Below are positions 1-6,648 of a DNA stretch of 13,659 nucleotides, one piece after another. The position numbers and the translations under genes were made by a program. The notes under the pieces were generated by a model. That model did not search any database and was not told the DNA's origin. It was given only the letters and a program-made list of their open reading frames with translations. The DNA comes from an uncultured Clostridia bacterium (GTDB lineage Bacteria > Bacillota > Clostridia > Christensenellales > CAG-138): the NCBI GenBank assembly GCA_937894955.1, contig CALAXO010000041.1:1-13659 (forward strand). Direction: 5' to 3'. Within the stretch, counting starts at the first letter, position 1, and every line of letters starts with the position of its first letter.

Positions 1-221
1 GTGACGGTGCCGTAGATGCCGCCGATCGTGCGGACACGGCTGCCGGCTTTGAGCCCGTCAAGCATTGACTGATACTGCTTCTGACGCTTTTTGTTGCTGC
101 GCGCCGAGAGCACAAACATGATGATGAGTGCCGCAATAAGAATCAGCGGCAGACCGAACTGGCTGAAAAATCCGGAGATCGCGTTGCCGGTTTCAGCAGA
201 CATTCCATCAAACAAAAACAT
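1..221 (-). CDS. yajC: YajC, preprotein translocase accessory subunit (partial, 5' part only)
   Basis: This is the N-terminal part of a YajC-family protein; the rest lies beyond the left edge. YajC is a small single-pass membrane protein that associates with SecDF and the SecYEG translocon. About 73 residues are visible. A short N-terminal stretch is followed by a hydrophobic segment around residues 19-40 (FGLPLILIAALIIMFVLSAR). Then comes a basic stretch (NKKRQKQ) and the start of the conserved small domain with GLKAGSRVRTIGGIYGTV, which matches the family's G-x-x-V-x-T-x-G-G-I-x-G-x-V motif. I chose the ATG at 221 because AGAAAGG lies about 9 bases upstream; an in-frame ATG at 230 sits almost on that site. 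A promoter lies directly upstream at 267-295. Identity is confident; the C-terminus cannot be judged. Confidence 0.9.
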   Translation of the reverse strand, partial: MFLFDGMSAETGNAISGFFSQFGLPLILIAALIIMFVLSARSNKKRQKQYQSMLDGLKAGSRVRTIGGIYGTV

Positions 222-266
222 TGTTAACATACCTTTCTCTGTCGGGTTAACCGTATTATCCATATT

Positions 267-295
267 ATTCTATATCACCGAGTGCAGAATGTCAA
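267..295 (-). promoter_or_regulatory. Sigma-70-type promoter for yajC
   Basis: Read on the minus strand, TTGACA (290-295) is followed by a 17-base spacer and TAGAAT (267-272). The -35 is a perfect consensus match and the -10 matches five of six bases. The expected transcription start is near 260, about 40 bases before the yajC start codon. It implies yajC is not dependent on read-through from the DUF2156 gene. Confidence 0.7.
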
Positions 296-360
296 GTGCA
301 GCGTTGAAATAGAATTATACCGTAAAAGTACTCGGCGTGCGGCATCAGCGTTTCGGATCG

Positions 361-1248
361 TCAGCCGAAGATCAGCGTGAATTTATCCAGCAATGCACAT
401 GGTTTATAGGACAGTTTGGATTTTCGCAGACCCTCATCACCGGTATCGTCCTGCCGGTTGATAAAGTTTACTCCGGGAAGTTTCATGCTTTCCGCAAAAC
501 ACATTGCAAGCGTTTGATATGCGCCGGAAAAATCACGGAGCGCTTTTTCAATATGCACATGCAGCGTATCGCCTACAATTTCGCCCGCCGTGAGCCCGAC
601 AACAACGCCGCCCGCACGGAGCATTCCGCCGGAAATGCCGAGTTCGGAAATGCAGGGAAGGAATTCGTCAATGCGTGCAAGCTCGTCTGCGGAAATTTCG
701 CTGCCTTTATAGAATTCATCGCGGTTGAGGCGCATAAAGCTTTCCGCTTCCGGGAGGTTTTCGCCCGTCAGCATTTCAAAAGAAAAATCCGGATGTTCGG
801 CTTTGAATCTGTTTACATGGTTGCGCTGCCCATGCAGTGCTTTCCCGTTATAGCCGCAGAATTGCTCATACGGATAAAGATAATCCGCTGAAGCGCGGTC
901 ACTGACGATTTCGGCTTTTCGGCCGATAATGCTTTGAATCACATCAACGTATTCGGAAGGAATGCAGGAAAAACGCAGAGGAATGCCTCGTTTTTCGGCA
1001 TCAGCGCGCGCTTCAAGCACGGCAGCGGAAAAATCACCCGTGCCTACGGGGCAGTTATAATACAAGCCCGAACCGTCTCCGCTTTCAAAAATAAACATTC
1101 CGTCCGCTTCCGCACAGCGCATATGATAATAATGCCGCCATATGTAGAGGCAGCCGGGAGTATAGTCACAGATTTGTATTCGGCTGCGGCGCAGGCTTTT
1201 GCCCTCGCGAATCAGCAGTTCTTTTGTAATTGGTTTGAAATCAAGCAT
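361..1248 (-). CDS. DUF2156 protein (phosphatidylglycerol lysyltransferase C-terminal-like)
   Basis: A 295-residue soluble protein of the DUF2156 family, which shares the double GNAT fold of the aminoacyl-transferase domain of MprF/phosphatidylglycerol lysyltransferases. Family-like motifs are visible: DYTPGCLYIWR near residue 28, YLYPYEQFCGYNGKALHGQRNHVNRF in the middle (KRNH-type motif), and near the C-terminus HIEKALRDFSGAYQ followed by NRQDDTGDEGLRKSKLSYKP. No membrane segments are present, so this is the stand-alone cytosolic form and not a full MprF. Its substrate is unknown; tRNA-dependent aminoacyl transfer is a family-level guess. I chose the ATG at 1248 because GGAAG lies 9 bases upstream and the family starts near LDFKPIT; the frame stays open 16 codons further upstream. 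It sits behind the nifU terminator, with a possible promoter at 1268-1296, so it is probably a separate transcript from the isc operon. Confidence 0.8.
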   Translation of the reverse strand: MLDFKPITKELLIREGKSLRRSRIQICDYTPGCLYIWRHYYHMRCAEADGMFIFESGDGSGLYYNCPVGTGDFSAAVLEARADAEKRGIPLRFSCIPSEYVDVIQSIIGRKAEIVSDRASADYLYPYEQFCGYNGKALHGQRNHVNRFKAEHPDFSFEMLTGENLPEAESFMRLNRDEFYKGSEISADELARIDEFLPCISELGISGGMLRAGGVVVGLTAGEIVGDTLHVHIEKALRDFSGAYQTLAMCFAESMKLPGVNFINRQDDTGDEGLRKSKLSYKPCALLDKFTLIFG

Positions 1249-1267
1249 GTTCAGTTGCTTCCGAGTA

Positions 1268-1296
1268 TTTATAACACTTCGAATTTTGCCGCACAA
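1268..1296 (-). promoter_or_regulatory. Possible promoter for the DUF2156 gene
   Basis: On the minus strand TTGTGC (1291-1296), a 17-base spacer, then TATAAA (1268-1273). The -10 is good; the -35 keeps only TTG. Its location just before the 1248 start codon and after the isc terminator supports it, but the match is modest. Confidence 0.35.
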
Positions 1297-1329
1297 TCGT
1301 CAAAAACCGGCGGCACTGAAAATAATATG

Positions 1330-1375
1330 AAAAGCGCGGGCGAACAATGCGCCTTTCGGCAGATCGTTCGCTCGC
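1330..1375 (-). terminator. Terminator of the iscR-nifS-nifU operon
   Basis: On the minus strand GCGAAC (1366-1371) pairs with GTTCGC (1340-1345). The stem continues inward through A-T pairs, G-T wobbles and one mismatch to GCC/GGC closing a GAAA tetraloop. An outer GCG/CGC adds three pairs. TTTT at 1330-1333 and a T-rich stretch follow. It lies 48 bases behind the nifU stop codon in the correct orientation. The short offset between stem and T-tract makes the strength uncertain. Confidence 0.6.
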
Positions 1376-1422
1376 ATGTGAATTTCAGAGTAATATCAAC
1401 GGCTGCACAGACTGCTCAAAAA

Positions 1423-1884
1423 TCAGTCCTCGGCATTTTCTTCATGTTCATGATCGTGATCATGCTCATGGTCGTGGCCGCAGGAAACGCAGTTGCATTC
1501 GCTGTCGGTTCTGCCTTCTTTGCGGGCATAGTAGTTATCGACAGCCGCTTTAACAGCTTCTTCCGCAAGAACGGAGCAATGAAGCTTTGCGGGGGGAAGT
1601 CCTTCCAGAGCTTCCACAACGGCGGAGTTGGTCAGTTTGAGGGCTTCGTCAATGCTCTTGCCCTTGATGAGTTCCGTTGCCATGCTGCTGGTTGCAACAG
1701 CCGCACCGCAGCCGAAAGTCTTGAAGCCAACGTCCTCAATAATGCCGTCATCGTTGACTTTCAGGAACATCTGCATGATATCGCCGCATTTCGCATTGCC
1801 GACCATGCCGACGCCGTTTGCATCCTTAATTTCGCCCATATTGCGCGGATGTGCAAAGTGATCCATAACTTTTTCGGTATACAT
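1423..1884 (-). CDS. nifU: NifU/IscU-type iron-sulfur cluster scaffold with His-rich tail
   Basis: A 153-residue scaffold protein on which Fe-S clusters are built from sulfur supplied by NifS. Residues 1-125 form the IscU/NifU N-terminal domain. The three cluster ligands are visible as Cys33 (NAKCGD, with Asp35), Cys59 (TFGCGA) and Cys103 (LHCSVL), close to the spacing in E. coli IscU. Unlike plain IscU, it ends in a tail of about 24 residues with Cys130, Cys132 and Cys135 followed by alternating His with Asp/Glu (CGHDHEHDHDHEHEE). This tail could bind metal, though that is an inference. GGAGG lies 10 bases before the ATG. It is the third gene of the isc operon, 70 bases behind nifS, and is followed by a terminator. 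Confident identification. Confidence 0.95.
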   Translation of the reverse strand: MYTEKVMDHFAHPRNMGEIKDANGVGMVGNAKCGDIMQMFLKVNDDGIIEDVGFKTFGCGAAVATSSMATELIKGKSIDEALKLTNSAVVEALEGLPPAKLHCSVLAEEAVKAAVDNYYARKEGRTDSECNCVSCGHDHEHDHDHEHEENAED

Positions 1885-1954
1885 ATTGATTTATCCTCCG
1901 ATTGAAACTTTGTTCGGGTTGTTTATTTTTCTACAGATTTTGATTTAAATTCGC

Positions 1955-3121
1955 TCAGCCGTGATACAAAGGCGACATTTCGCGCAGCCTTGCAACGATG
2001 CGGGGAAGAACATCAAGCACATAGTCAACATCTTCTTCGGTTGTGTCGTCCCCAAGGGTGAGGCGTACGGAGCCGTGTGCAATTTCGTGCGGGAGGCCGA
2101 TCGCAAGCAGAACATGACTCGGGTCGAGTGAGCCGCTTGTGCAGGCGGAGCCGCTGGATGCCGCAATACCGTTCAGGTCGAGCATGAGAAGGATGGATTC
2201 GCCTTCGATGTATTTGATGGAGAAATTGACATTGCCCGGCAGCCTTTCGGTGCGATGCCCGTTGAGACGAACCTCGGGAATGCGTGCTTCAATGCCCGCA
2301 ATGAGTTTATCACGGAGACGGGTCATTCTTGCGCTTGTTTCATCGATGGATGAGCAGGCAAGCTCGATAGCTTTGCCCAAACCGACGATGCCCGCAACGT
2401 TTTCGGTGCCGGCGCGCCTGTTGCGTTCCTGTGCGCCGCCGATAAGCAGGGGAGGGAGCAGTATGCCTTTGCGGACATAGAGCGCACCCACACCTTTCGG
2501 CCCATGGAACTTATGCGCAGAGAGTGAAAGCATGTCAATGTTCATTGCCTGAACATCGATGCGAACGTGTCCGACTGCCTGAACCGCATCCGTGTGGAAC
2601 AGAACGCCGCGCTCGCGGCAGATTGCACCGATTTCGGCAATGGGCATCAGCGTGCCGATTTCGTTGTTGCCAAACATGATCGAAACAAGGATTGTGTCGG
2701 GACGAATGGCCTCACGAACCTGCTCGGCCGAGACTCTGCCGAATTCGTCAACGGGAAGGTAGGTAACTTCAAACCCCTGCTTTTCAAGGTAGCGGCAGGT
2801 GTAAAGCACCGCATGATGTTCCACGGCGGTGGTGATGATATGTTTGCCCTTTTTGCTGAGCTTTTCCGCAATGCCGCGCAGAACCATATTGTCGGATTCC
2901 GTGCCGCAGCCGGTAAAAATGATTTCCTTTTCGGCATCCGCCGCATTCAGGGCGCGGGCAACCTTTTCCCTTGCATCCGCAACTGCCTTGTGCGCTTCCT
3001 GCCCGAAGGTGTGAAGGCTGGAGGGATTGCCGTAAATGTCCGTAAGATAGGGCATCATGGCGTCAAGAACTTCTTTGTTGAGCGCGGTGGTTGCCGCATT
3101 GTCCATATATACACGTCTCAT
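1955..3121 (-). CDS. nifS: Cysteine desulfurase NifS
   Basis: A 388-residue PLP-dependent class V aminotransferase-fold enzyme that converts cysteine to alanine and passes the sulfur, as a persulfide, to the scaffold NifU. Visible landmarks are MDNAATT at residues 6-12, the EHH motif at 101-103 (His stacking on PLP), NNEIGT at 152-157, HTDAVQ with Asp178, SAHKFHGPKG with the Schiff-base Lys204, and the flexible active-site loop SSGSACTSG with Cys327. The loop is of the longer group I (NifS/IscS) type. Length is typical for NifS of Clostridia. Its ATG overlaps the iscR stop codon (ATGA at 3118-3121), which suggests translational coupling. The nifU gene follows 70 bases downstream. No key residue is missing. 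Confidence 0.97.
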   Translation of the reverse strand: MRRVYMDNAATTALNKEVLDAMMPYLTDIYGNPSSLHTFGQEAHKAVADAREKVARALNAADAEKEIIFTGCGTESDNMVLRGIAEKLSKKGKHIITTAVEHHAVLYTCRYLEKQGFEVTYLPVDEFGRVSAEQVREAIRPDTILVSIMFGNNEIGTLMPIAEIGAICRERGVLFHTDAVQAVGHVRIDVQAMNIDMLSLSAHKFHGPKGVGALYVRKGILLPPLLIGGAQERNRRAGTENVAGIVGLGKAIELACSSIDETSARMTRLRDKLIAGIEARIPEVRLNGHRTERLPGNVNFSIKYIEGESILLMLDLNGIAASSGSACTSGSLDPSHVLLAIGLPHEIAHGSVRLTLGDDTTEEDVDYVLDVLPRIVARLREMSPLYHG

Positions 3122-3561
3122 TTGTTGTCTTGATTCCTTTCCATTTGGGTAATGTAATCATCCGCAAGGTCGCGGACGGAGGTCGTGTTCAAAACGTCGT
3201 CAATTCGCCTTTGCAATTTCAGCCAAAGCGGGCGTGCGGAGCAGGAACAGACGTTGCTGCAATCCGTTCCGGTTGTGCCGACGCAATCGACAATTGTCGT
3301 GCTGCCTTCAAGAACTCTCAGAACCTCGCCGACACTGATAAGCTCCGGCGAACGGGCAAGCACATACCCACCTTGAACGCCGCGCAGCGCAGTCACAAGC
3401 CCGGCTTTTTTCAGTGAGGCAATAAGCTGTTCAAGGTATGCCGCGCTCACACCCTGCCTTTCGGCAAGCTGCGCAATGGAAAGCCTTGCTCCGGAATTGT
3501 ACTCGGTGGCCAGATCCACCATTGCTTTAAGTCCGTAACGACCCTTTGTGGACAGCTTCAT
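3118..3561 (-). CDS. iscR: IscR, Rrf2-family iron-sulfur regulator
   Basis: A 147-residue Rrf2-family winged-helix regulator, first gene of the iscR-nifS-nifU operon and probably its repressor. It starts with the family signature MKLSTKGRYGLKAMVDLA. The DNA-reading helices cover about residues 28-56 (SIAQLAERQGVS then YLEQLIASLKKAGLV), and the wing carries RGVQGGYVLAR at 60-70. Cys93, Cys101 and Cys105 (with a further Cys107) match the three-cysteine cluster-binding loop of IscR, so it probably senses Fe-S status. The frame stays open 36 codons upstream, but the ATG at 3561 is where the family begins and AAAGGAG lies ahead of it. The promoter at 3660-3688 is overlapped by IscR-type half-sites, consistent with autorepression. 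Confidence 0.93.
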   Translation of the reverse strand: MKLSTKGRYGLKAMVDLATEYNSGARLSIAQLAERQGVSAAYLEQLIASLKKAGLVTALRGVQGGYVLARSPELISVGEVLRVLEGSTTIVDCVGTTGTDCSNVCSCSARPLWLKLQRRIDDVLNTTSVRDLADDYITQMERNQDNK

Positions 3562-3659
3562 GTCGCGTGCGGCACTCCTTTCACTTTGTTTGCGCCCGTT
3601 AATACCGAATTTGCGGAGTTTTACCGCCTTCAAACGGGCTTCACTTTTATTATGTGCAA

Positions 3660-3688
3660 AGCATACCACTTTACTCGGATATTGTCAA
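3660..3688 (-). promoter_or_regulatory. Promoter of the iscR-nifS-nifU operon
   Basis: On the minus strand a perfect TTGACA (3683-3688), a 17-base spacer and TATGCT (3660-3665). The predicted start near 3653 leaves a 5' leader of about 90 bases before iscR. Half-sites of the proposed operator lie on both sides of the -35 box, so a bound repressor would cover it. Confidence 0.8.
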
Positions 3689-3714
3689 TAATTCCGAGCG
3701 GTTTACTCGGATAT
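3670..3714. promoter_or_regulatory. IscR/Rrf2-type operator with repeated half-sites
   Basis: A 13-base direct repeat, TTTACTCGGATAT, occurs at 3670-3682 and 3702-3714, 32 bases apart, about three helical turns. The second copy also pairs with ATTCCGAG (3691-3698) to form an inverted repeat, CCGAG-N7-CTCGG, of the shape reported for Rrf2/IscR sites in Firmicutes. The operon's -35 box lies between the copies. Assignment to IscR is an inference from position and symmetry. Confidence 0.6.
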
Positions 3715-3733
3715 ATTTTGAGCAAATTGAATC

Positions 3734-3770
3734 AAAAACGCCTGCCGCAAAAGTCACTCTGCGGTAGGCG
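3734..3770 (-). terminator. Strong terminator at the end of the phage operon
   Basis: On the minus strand CGCCTACCGCA (3760-3770) pairs with TGCGGCAGGCG (3739-3749) as an 11-base-pair stem with one mismatched pair. The loop is 10 bases and five T follow directly (3734-3738). It lies 55 bases after the last phage gene and just upstream of the iscR promoter, so it insulates the isc operon from phage transcription. Confidence 0.85.
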
Positions 3771-3824
3771 TATGCGATTTGTAATTAAAAAGGAAATTAT
3801 CCGGTGAGGACATCCAAATATCTC

Positions 3825-4061
3825 TTATATACTGCTGCTTTCAATACCGGGGCCTTTTTTGTCCGCATTGGATGCGGCGGCAGCCTCAAGCAAGGCGATC
3901 CGCGCTTCAAACTCATATATTTTTTGCGCAAGCGCGGAAAAGTTTTGATTCAAGCAGTTTTCGTTAGCCTTGATATCTTCCTCGTGCCGCTGAACATCGT
4001 CCGCTTCGCTGCGTTCCGTAGGCAAAGCAACATAGTACAATGCGCGCATGTCAAGTGTCAT
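3825..4061 (-). CDS. Small coiled-coil phage protein
   Basis: A 78-residue protein, last gene of the phage operon. I do not recognise a named family. Residues about 20-60 form a predicted coiled coil with hydrophobic positions at Ile30, Leu37, Leu44, Ile48, Ile55 and Leu58. The tail is Ala/Ser-rich. Similar short coiled-coil proteins often follow the tail hub gene in short-tailed phages of Firmicutes. A role as a minor virion protein or oligomerising adaptor is therefore possible, but this rests only on position. The frame is open to 4100, but GAGGGTGG lies about 6 bases before the ATG at 4061, which begins one base after the upstream stop codon. The tight spacing indicates co-translation with the hub gene. 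Confidence 0.7.
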   Translation of the reverse strand: MTLDMRALYYVALPTERSEADDVQRHEEDIKANENCLNQNFSALAQKIYEFEARIALLEAAAASNADKKGPGIESSSI

Positions 4062-4062
4062 A

Positions 4063-5475
4063 TCAATCCACCCTCTTTCCAATCCCGATTTCAAGCTCAA
4101 GTCCGCCGCGCAGGGTGAAACTTCCGCCCGCTTCGTTCGACAGTTTCAACCGAAAGCATCTTCCGCCGTTTTTCAGCGGAATTTCGGTAACTTTTGAACA
4201 GCTGTCAGGCAGCTGTTTGCGGCAGGTGTAGGCATTGCCGTCGATTTCAACCGTCACTTTCAGCGTGTCTCCGCTGCCGCGCAGATAAAGCCTGCGCAGA
4301 TTCTTGACGGCGGCCTTAGCTCCGAGGTCTGTGAGCGGTGTGCACCAAAAGGCATTTATCGGTTCACCGTCATAGTCCATGCCGTTATCAAAAAGGTAAA
4401 CAAAACGTTTTGAATTGATAAAAAGCAGCCTGCTGCCCGAAACTGCCATGTCGATAAGCTCAAAACCGTTTCTGCGCATATATCGCCTTTCCAAAAGGTC
4501 ATATTCGATCATTTCGTCTCTTGCGCTGCGCCGAAAGGTGAAATACAGCTTGTCACGAACGATTTTAATGCGGCAGCCGGAAACTTCCGCCGTTGCCATA
4601 TAGGCTTTTATGCAGCGCATATCCGCACAGGGACGCGCAGTGACTCCGTTGTAATAATACAATCCGTTCTGCGTTCCGAAATACAGCATGTCGCCGTACA
4701 CGGCAACAGCGGCATGGTTGGTCTGCGGTATTTCCGTGTCGATATGCTCAACGGTGTAATTGGAGGGTCTGTCACCAAACAGTCTGTAAAGGCTGTTCTT
4801 TTTGAAAATAAGCAGCTGATTGGAAAGTGCACGCACTGCAACGATCGGGTCGCCTCCGAGTGCGCCTATCTCAACATGACCGCCCTCAACGGCGGGAGAG
4901 GCTTCAACCGCACCCCATTGTTCAACGGTGCGTCCGCCGCCCGGAAGAACGGAGTAATACAGTCTGTCCGGGTTCGCTGCATCGCCGGCCGCAAACAGTC
5001 TTCCTCTGTACATCGTCAGAAACGAAACGGGAATGTTTGATGCGTTTTCTTCCGAACCGAATTGGGTGACGCTGCTGCCGTCAAATTTAATCATGCCGTG
5101 CTGTCCGTCGGCGATAACAAGGTAATCCGTTGTGTTGATGCGAACCTGTGCGCAGTCGTATATGGGTTTTGAACGCGTGTTTTGATAGGTATAAACGGGT
5201 GTCCATGCGTTTTCCCTGTATGCATAAACAACACCTCCCGCAATAACGACCGGTATTTCCGCGCCGGTCGTTCGATAAAGCGTGAAAAGGTCAATGCGGA
5301 GCGTGCCGGGCACGGCAGCTTCAAAGAGCCGTGTGAATCCGTATGCAACACGCAGTTCGCCGCCGTCGGTGCACATATTCGCCGCATCGGGTGTGCAGGC
5401 GGGGGACATAAGGTTTTCGTCGCCCGATTGATCCAGGCCGATGAATCTGTCAACGGAATAAGTTTGAATGCTCAT
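4063..5475 (-). CDS. Tail hub / packaged-DNA stabilisation protein (P22 gp10-like, propeller)
   Basis: A 470-residue phage structural protein. P22 gp10, the packaged-DNA stabilisation protein that forms the tail hub beneath the adaptor, has 472 residues. The N-terminus has the usual opening of such propeller proteins: FIGLDQSGDENLMSPACTPD, then AANMCTDGGELRVAYGFTRL. It continues with repeated beta-strand motifs, such as YLVIADGQHGMIKFDG near residue 120, RLFAAGDAANPDRLYYSV near 160, and LYFGTQNGLYYYNG near 270. These suggest blades of a beta-propeller followed by a beta-sandwich tail from about residue 370. AAAGGA lies 8 bases before the ATG. It sits directly downstream of the adaptor gene, the order expected for gp4 then gp10. 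Assignment to the gp10 family is by length, context and fold style; other minor tail propellers remain possible. Confidence 0.65.
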   Translation of the reverse strand: MSIQTYSVDRFIGLDQSGDENLMSPACTPDAANMCTDGGELRVAYGFTRLFEAAVPGTLRIDLFTLYRTTGAEIPVVIAGGVVYAYRENAWTPVYTYQNTRSKPIYDCAQVRINTTDYLVIADGQHGMIKFDGSSVTQFGSEENASNIPVSFLTMYRGRLFAAGDAANPDRLYYSVLPGGGRTVEQWGAVEASPAVEGGHVEIGALGGDPIVAVRALSNQLLIFKKNSLYRLFGDRPSNYTVEHIDTEIPQTNHAAVAVYGDMLYFGTQNGLYYYNGVTARPCADMRCIKAYMATAEVSGCRIKIVRDKLYFTFRRSARDEMIEYDLLERRYMRRNGFELIDMAVSGSRLLFINSKRFVYLFDNGMDYDGEPINAFWCTPLTDLGAKAAVKNLRRLYLRGSGDTLKVTVEIDGNAYTCRKQLPDSCSKVTEIPLKNGGRCFRLKLSNEAGGSFTLRGGLELEIGIGKRVD

Positions 5476-5533
5476 TTGTCGGTTCCTTTCTCAATTTTCA
5501 ATTATGGATTGCTGTTAAGAGTTTTGCGGCGGA

Positions 5534-6073
5534 TCAGTAACGGTTCACAATGCGGAAAGAATCATCGTCGCGTATATAGCCGCGCAGCTTGGTCTTGCCC
5601 GCTTCAAACATCGCAAGATAAATGTTGCCGCCGCTTTGTGTCGAAACATCGCCGCCGAGCCGTTCGCGCCCGACGACATAGTTCACAACAAGCCCCAAAA
5701 GGCCGTCGTCAAGGTCGCTTCGGTCCGAATTGTCGTTCAGCGTTCGGGGCTCGTACCGATAAGTGATCTCGGCTGCCGTGTCATACGGGAGCAGGAGTGT
5801 ATTTGTTCGGTCGCCGCACCTGAAAGGTACAGCTCTGCCGAGCTGAACAACGCGTTCAATGCGTTTCACGCGGCGGGACAGCAGGCTTGTGTCAACGATG
5901 CCTGCCGCAGTGCGGATTTTATCTGTGCGGAACAGTCCGAGTGCATCTGCAAGTTCGCGTTGTGCATCGTTGGCATACTGCGTCAGTCTCACGCGGTAGT
6001 TTTCGAGCGTTTGTGCATCGTGTCCGCGGTCAAGCTGAGCAAGTGCAGCGGTAAGAATATCATTAAGGGTCAT
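5534..6073 (-). CDS. Head-tail adaptor (gp4/gp6-type connector protein)
   Basis: A 179-residue protein with the layout of phage head-tail adaptors. Two N-terminal helices cover residues 3-16 and 20-46 (TLNDILTAALAQLDRG, then NYRVRLTQYANDAQRELADAL). A beta-rich insert lies about 50-110, with LLSRRVKRIERVVQLGRAVPF and AEITYRYEPRTL. Two to three helices follow to about 172 (DLDDGLLGLVVNYVVGRERL, then GGNIYLAMFEAGKTKLRGYI). In P22, gp4 (166 residues) joins the portal to the gp10 hub. The gene's position just before the gp10-like gene supports the same job. AGGAGG lies 11 bases before the ATG. It begins 18 bases after the stop of the 99-residue gene, so the two are one transcript. The portal it would bind is not in the window. 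Confidence 0.75.
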   Translation of the reverse strand: MTLNDILTAALAQLDRGHDAQTLENYRVRLTQYANDAQRELADALGLFRTDKIRTAAGIVDTSLLSRRVKRIERVVQLGRAVPFRCGDRTNTLLLPYDTAAEITYRYEPRTLNDNSDRSDLDDGLLGLVVNYVVGRERLGGDVSTQSGGNIYLAMFEAGKTKLRGYIRDDDSFRIVNRY

Positions 6074-6091
6074 ATCCTTCAGTGCCTCCTG

Positions 6092-6391
6092 TCAAAAAAT
6101 TCTGCCGGAGCAGGTGCCGCCGTTCAGCCGCATTCCGCCGGAATAAGCATTGCATTCGTATGCTTTTGAAATGCGTGCGGCTGTGTTCCGAACGCTTTTG
6201 CCGCTTTTGATAACAGCTGCAACGGCGATGGGAACTTCAACGGGTACGCCGCGCTCAATTCTGTAGTTCACGGAGTTGATGCAGCCGACCCACGGGGAGT
6301 TTGTGCCGTTTCGCTCAATGACTATTGTTTCCGCTGCCGTGCTTTTTCGGCGGCAGCCTGCGGGCCCGGTTCCGTTTTTGGTGTTTTCCAT
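6092..6391 (-). CDS. Small conserved phage protein upstream of adaptor
   Basis: A 99-residue phage protein of unknown function. Its centre, IVIERNGTNSPWVGCINSVNYRIERGVPVEVPIAVAAVIK (residues 24-63), has a pattern found in small proteins between the capsid and adaptor genes of short-tailed phages. In these, a short beta segment ends in a xVEVPxAVAxV helix start. The C-terminus is Cys/Gly-rich (AYECNAYSGGMRLNGGTCSG). The frame is open to 6547, but AAGGAG stands 8 bases before the ATG at 6391, and the extra N-terminal residues look like untranslated leader. In related phages this gene usually follows the major capsid gene directly. Here it is separated from it by about 5 kb and an opposite-strand transporter. 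The family resemblance is from memory of pattern, not a search. Confidence 0.65.
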   Translation of the reverse strand: MENTKNGTGPAGCRRKSTAAETIVIERNGTNSPWVGCINSVNYRIERGVPVEVPIAVAAVIKSGKSVRNTAARISKAYECNAYSGGMRLNGGTCSGRIF

Positions 6392-6510
6392 TTGTTTTTC
6401 TCCTTGCTTTTTGAATATTAACGATTGATTTGGTTTTTCGGAAAACAAAGCTGCCGCAAAGCCCGCCGCCGGTGCGCGGATTGCCGTGCGGACAGCATTG
6501 TTTAAAAAGG

Positions 6511-6539
6511 TTGAAAATTTCCGTACGTTGATGTACCAT
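6511..6539 (+). promoter_or_regulatory. Possible promoter for the EamA transporter gene
   Basis: TTGAAA (6511-6516), a 17-base spacer and TACCAT (6534-6539) on the plus strand. The -35 matches five of six consensus bases and the -10 only four. It is the best pair I see in the 256-base divergent gap between the 99-residue gene and the transporter. I saw no convincing minus-strand promoter for the 99-residue gene in the same gap. Confidence 0.25.
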
Positions 6540-6635
6540 ATGATCAAAGTCGCCGGGCTGTACGCTCCGGGAAGTCCGCGGCTTTATATTTTATCGAAAG
6601 GCGGCCGAAACGCGAAATGCGGCGTATTCGGTCGG

Positions 6636-6648
6636 TTTACATTGTAAA
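6636..6648. promoter_or_regulatory. Perfect palindrome over the transporter start codon
   Basis: TTTACATTGTAAA is a 6-1-6 perfect inverted repeat whose last base is the A of the EamA start codon. A wider inverted pair, GTTTAC at 6635-6640 and GTAAAC at 6655-6660, is nested on it. It could be an operator for a dimeric repressor or an RNA hairpin hiding the start. No regulator gene is adjacent in the window. Confidence 0.35.

Noticed and set aside
934..1905. A 323-codon plus-strand frame across the DUF2156 and nifU genes.
   Set aside because: It lies opposite two well-supported genes and the isc terminator, and its protein has no recognisable fold.
6392..6547. N-terminal extension of the 99-residue phage protein by 52 codons.
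   Set aside because: AAGGAG stands 8 bases before the internal ATG at 6391, and the extension has no supported start signal.
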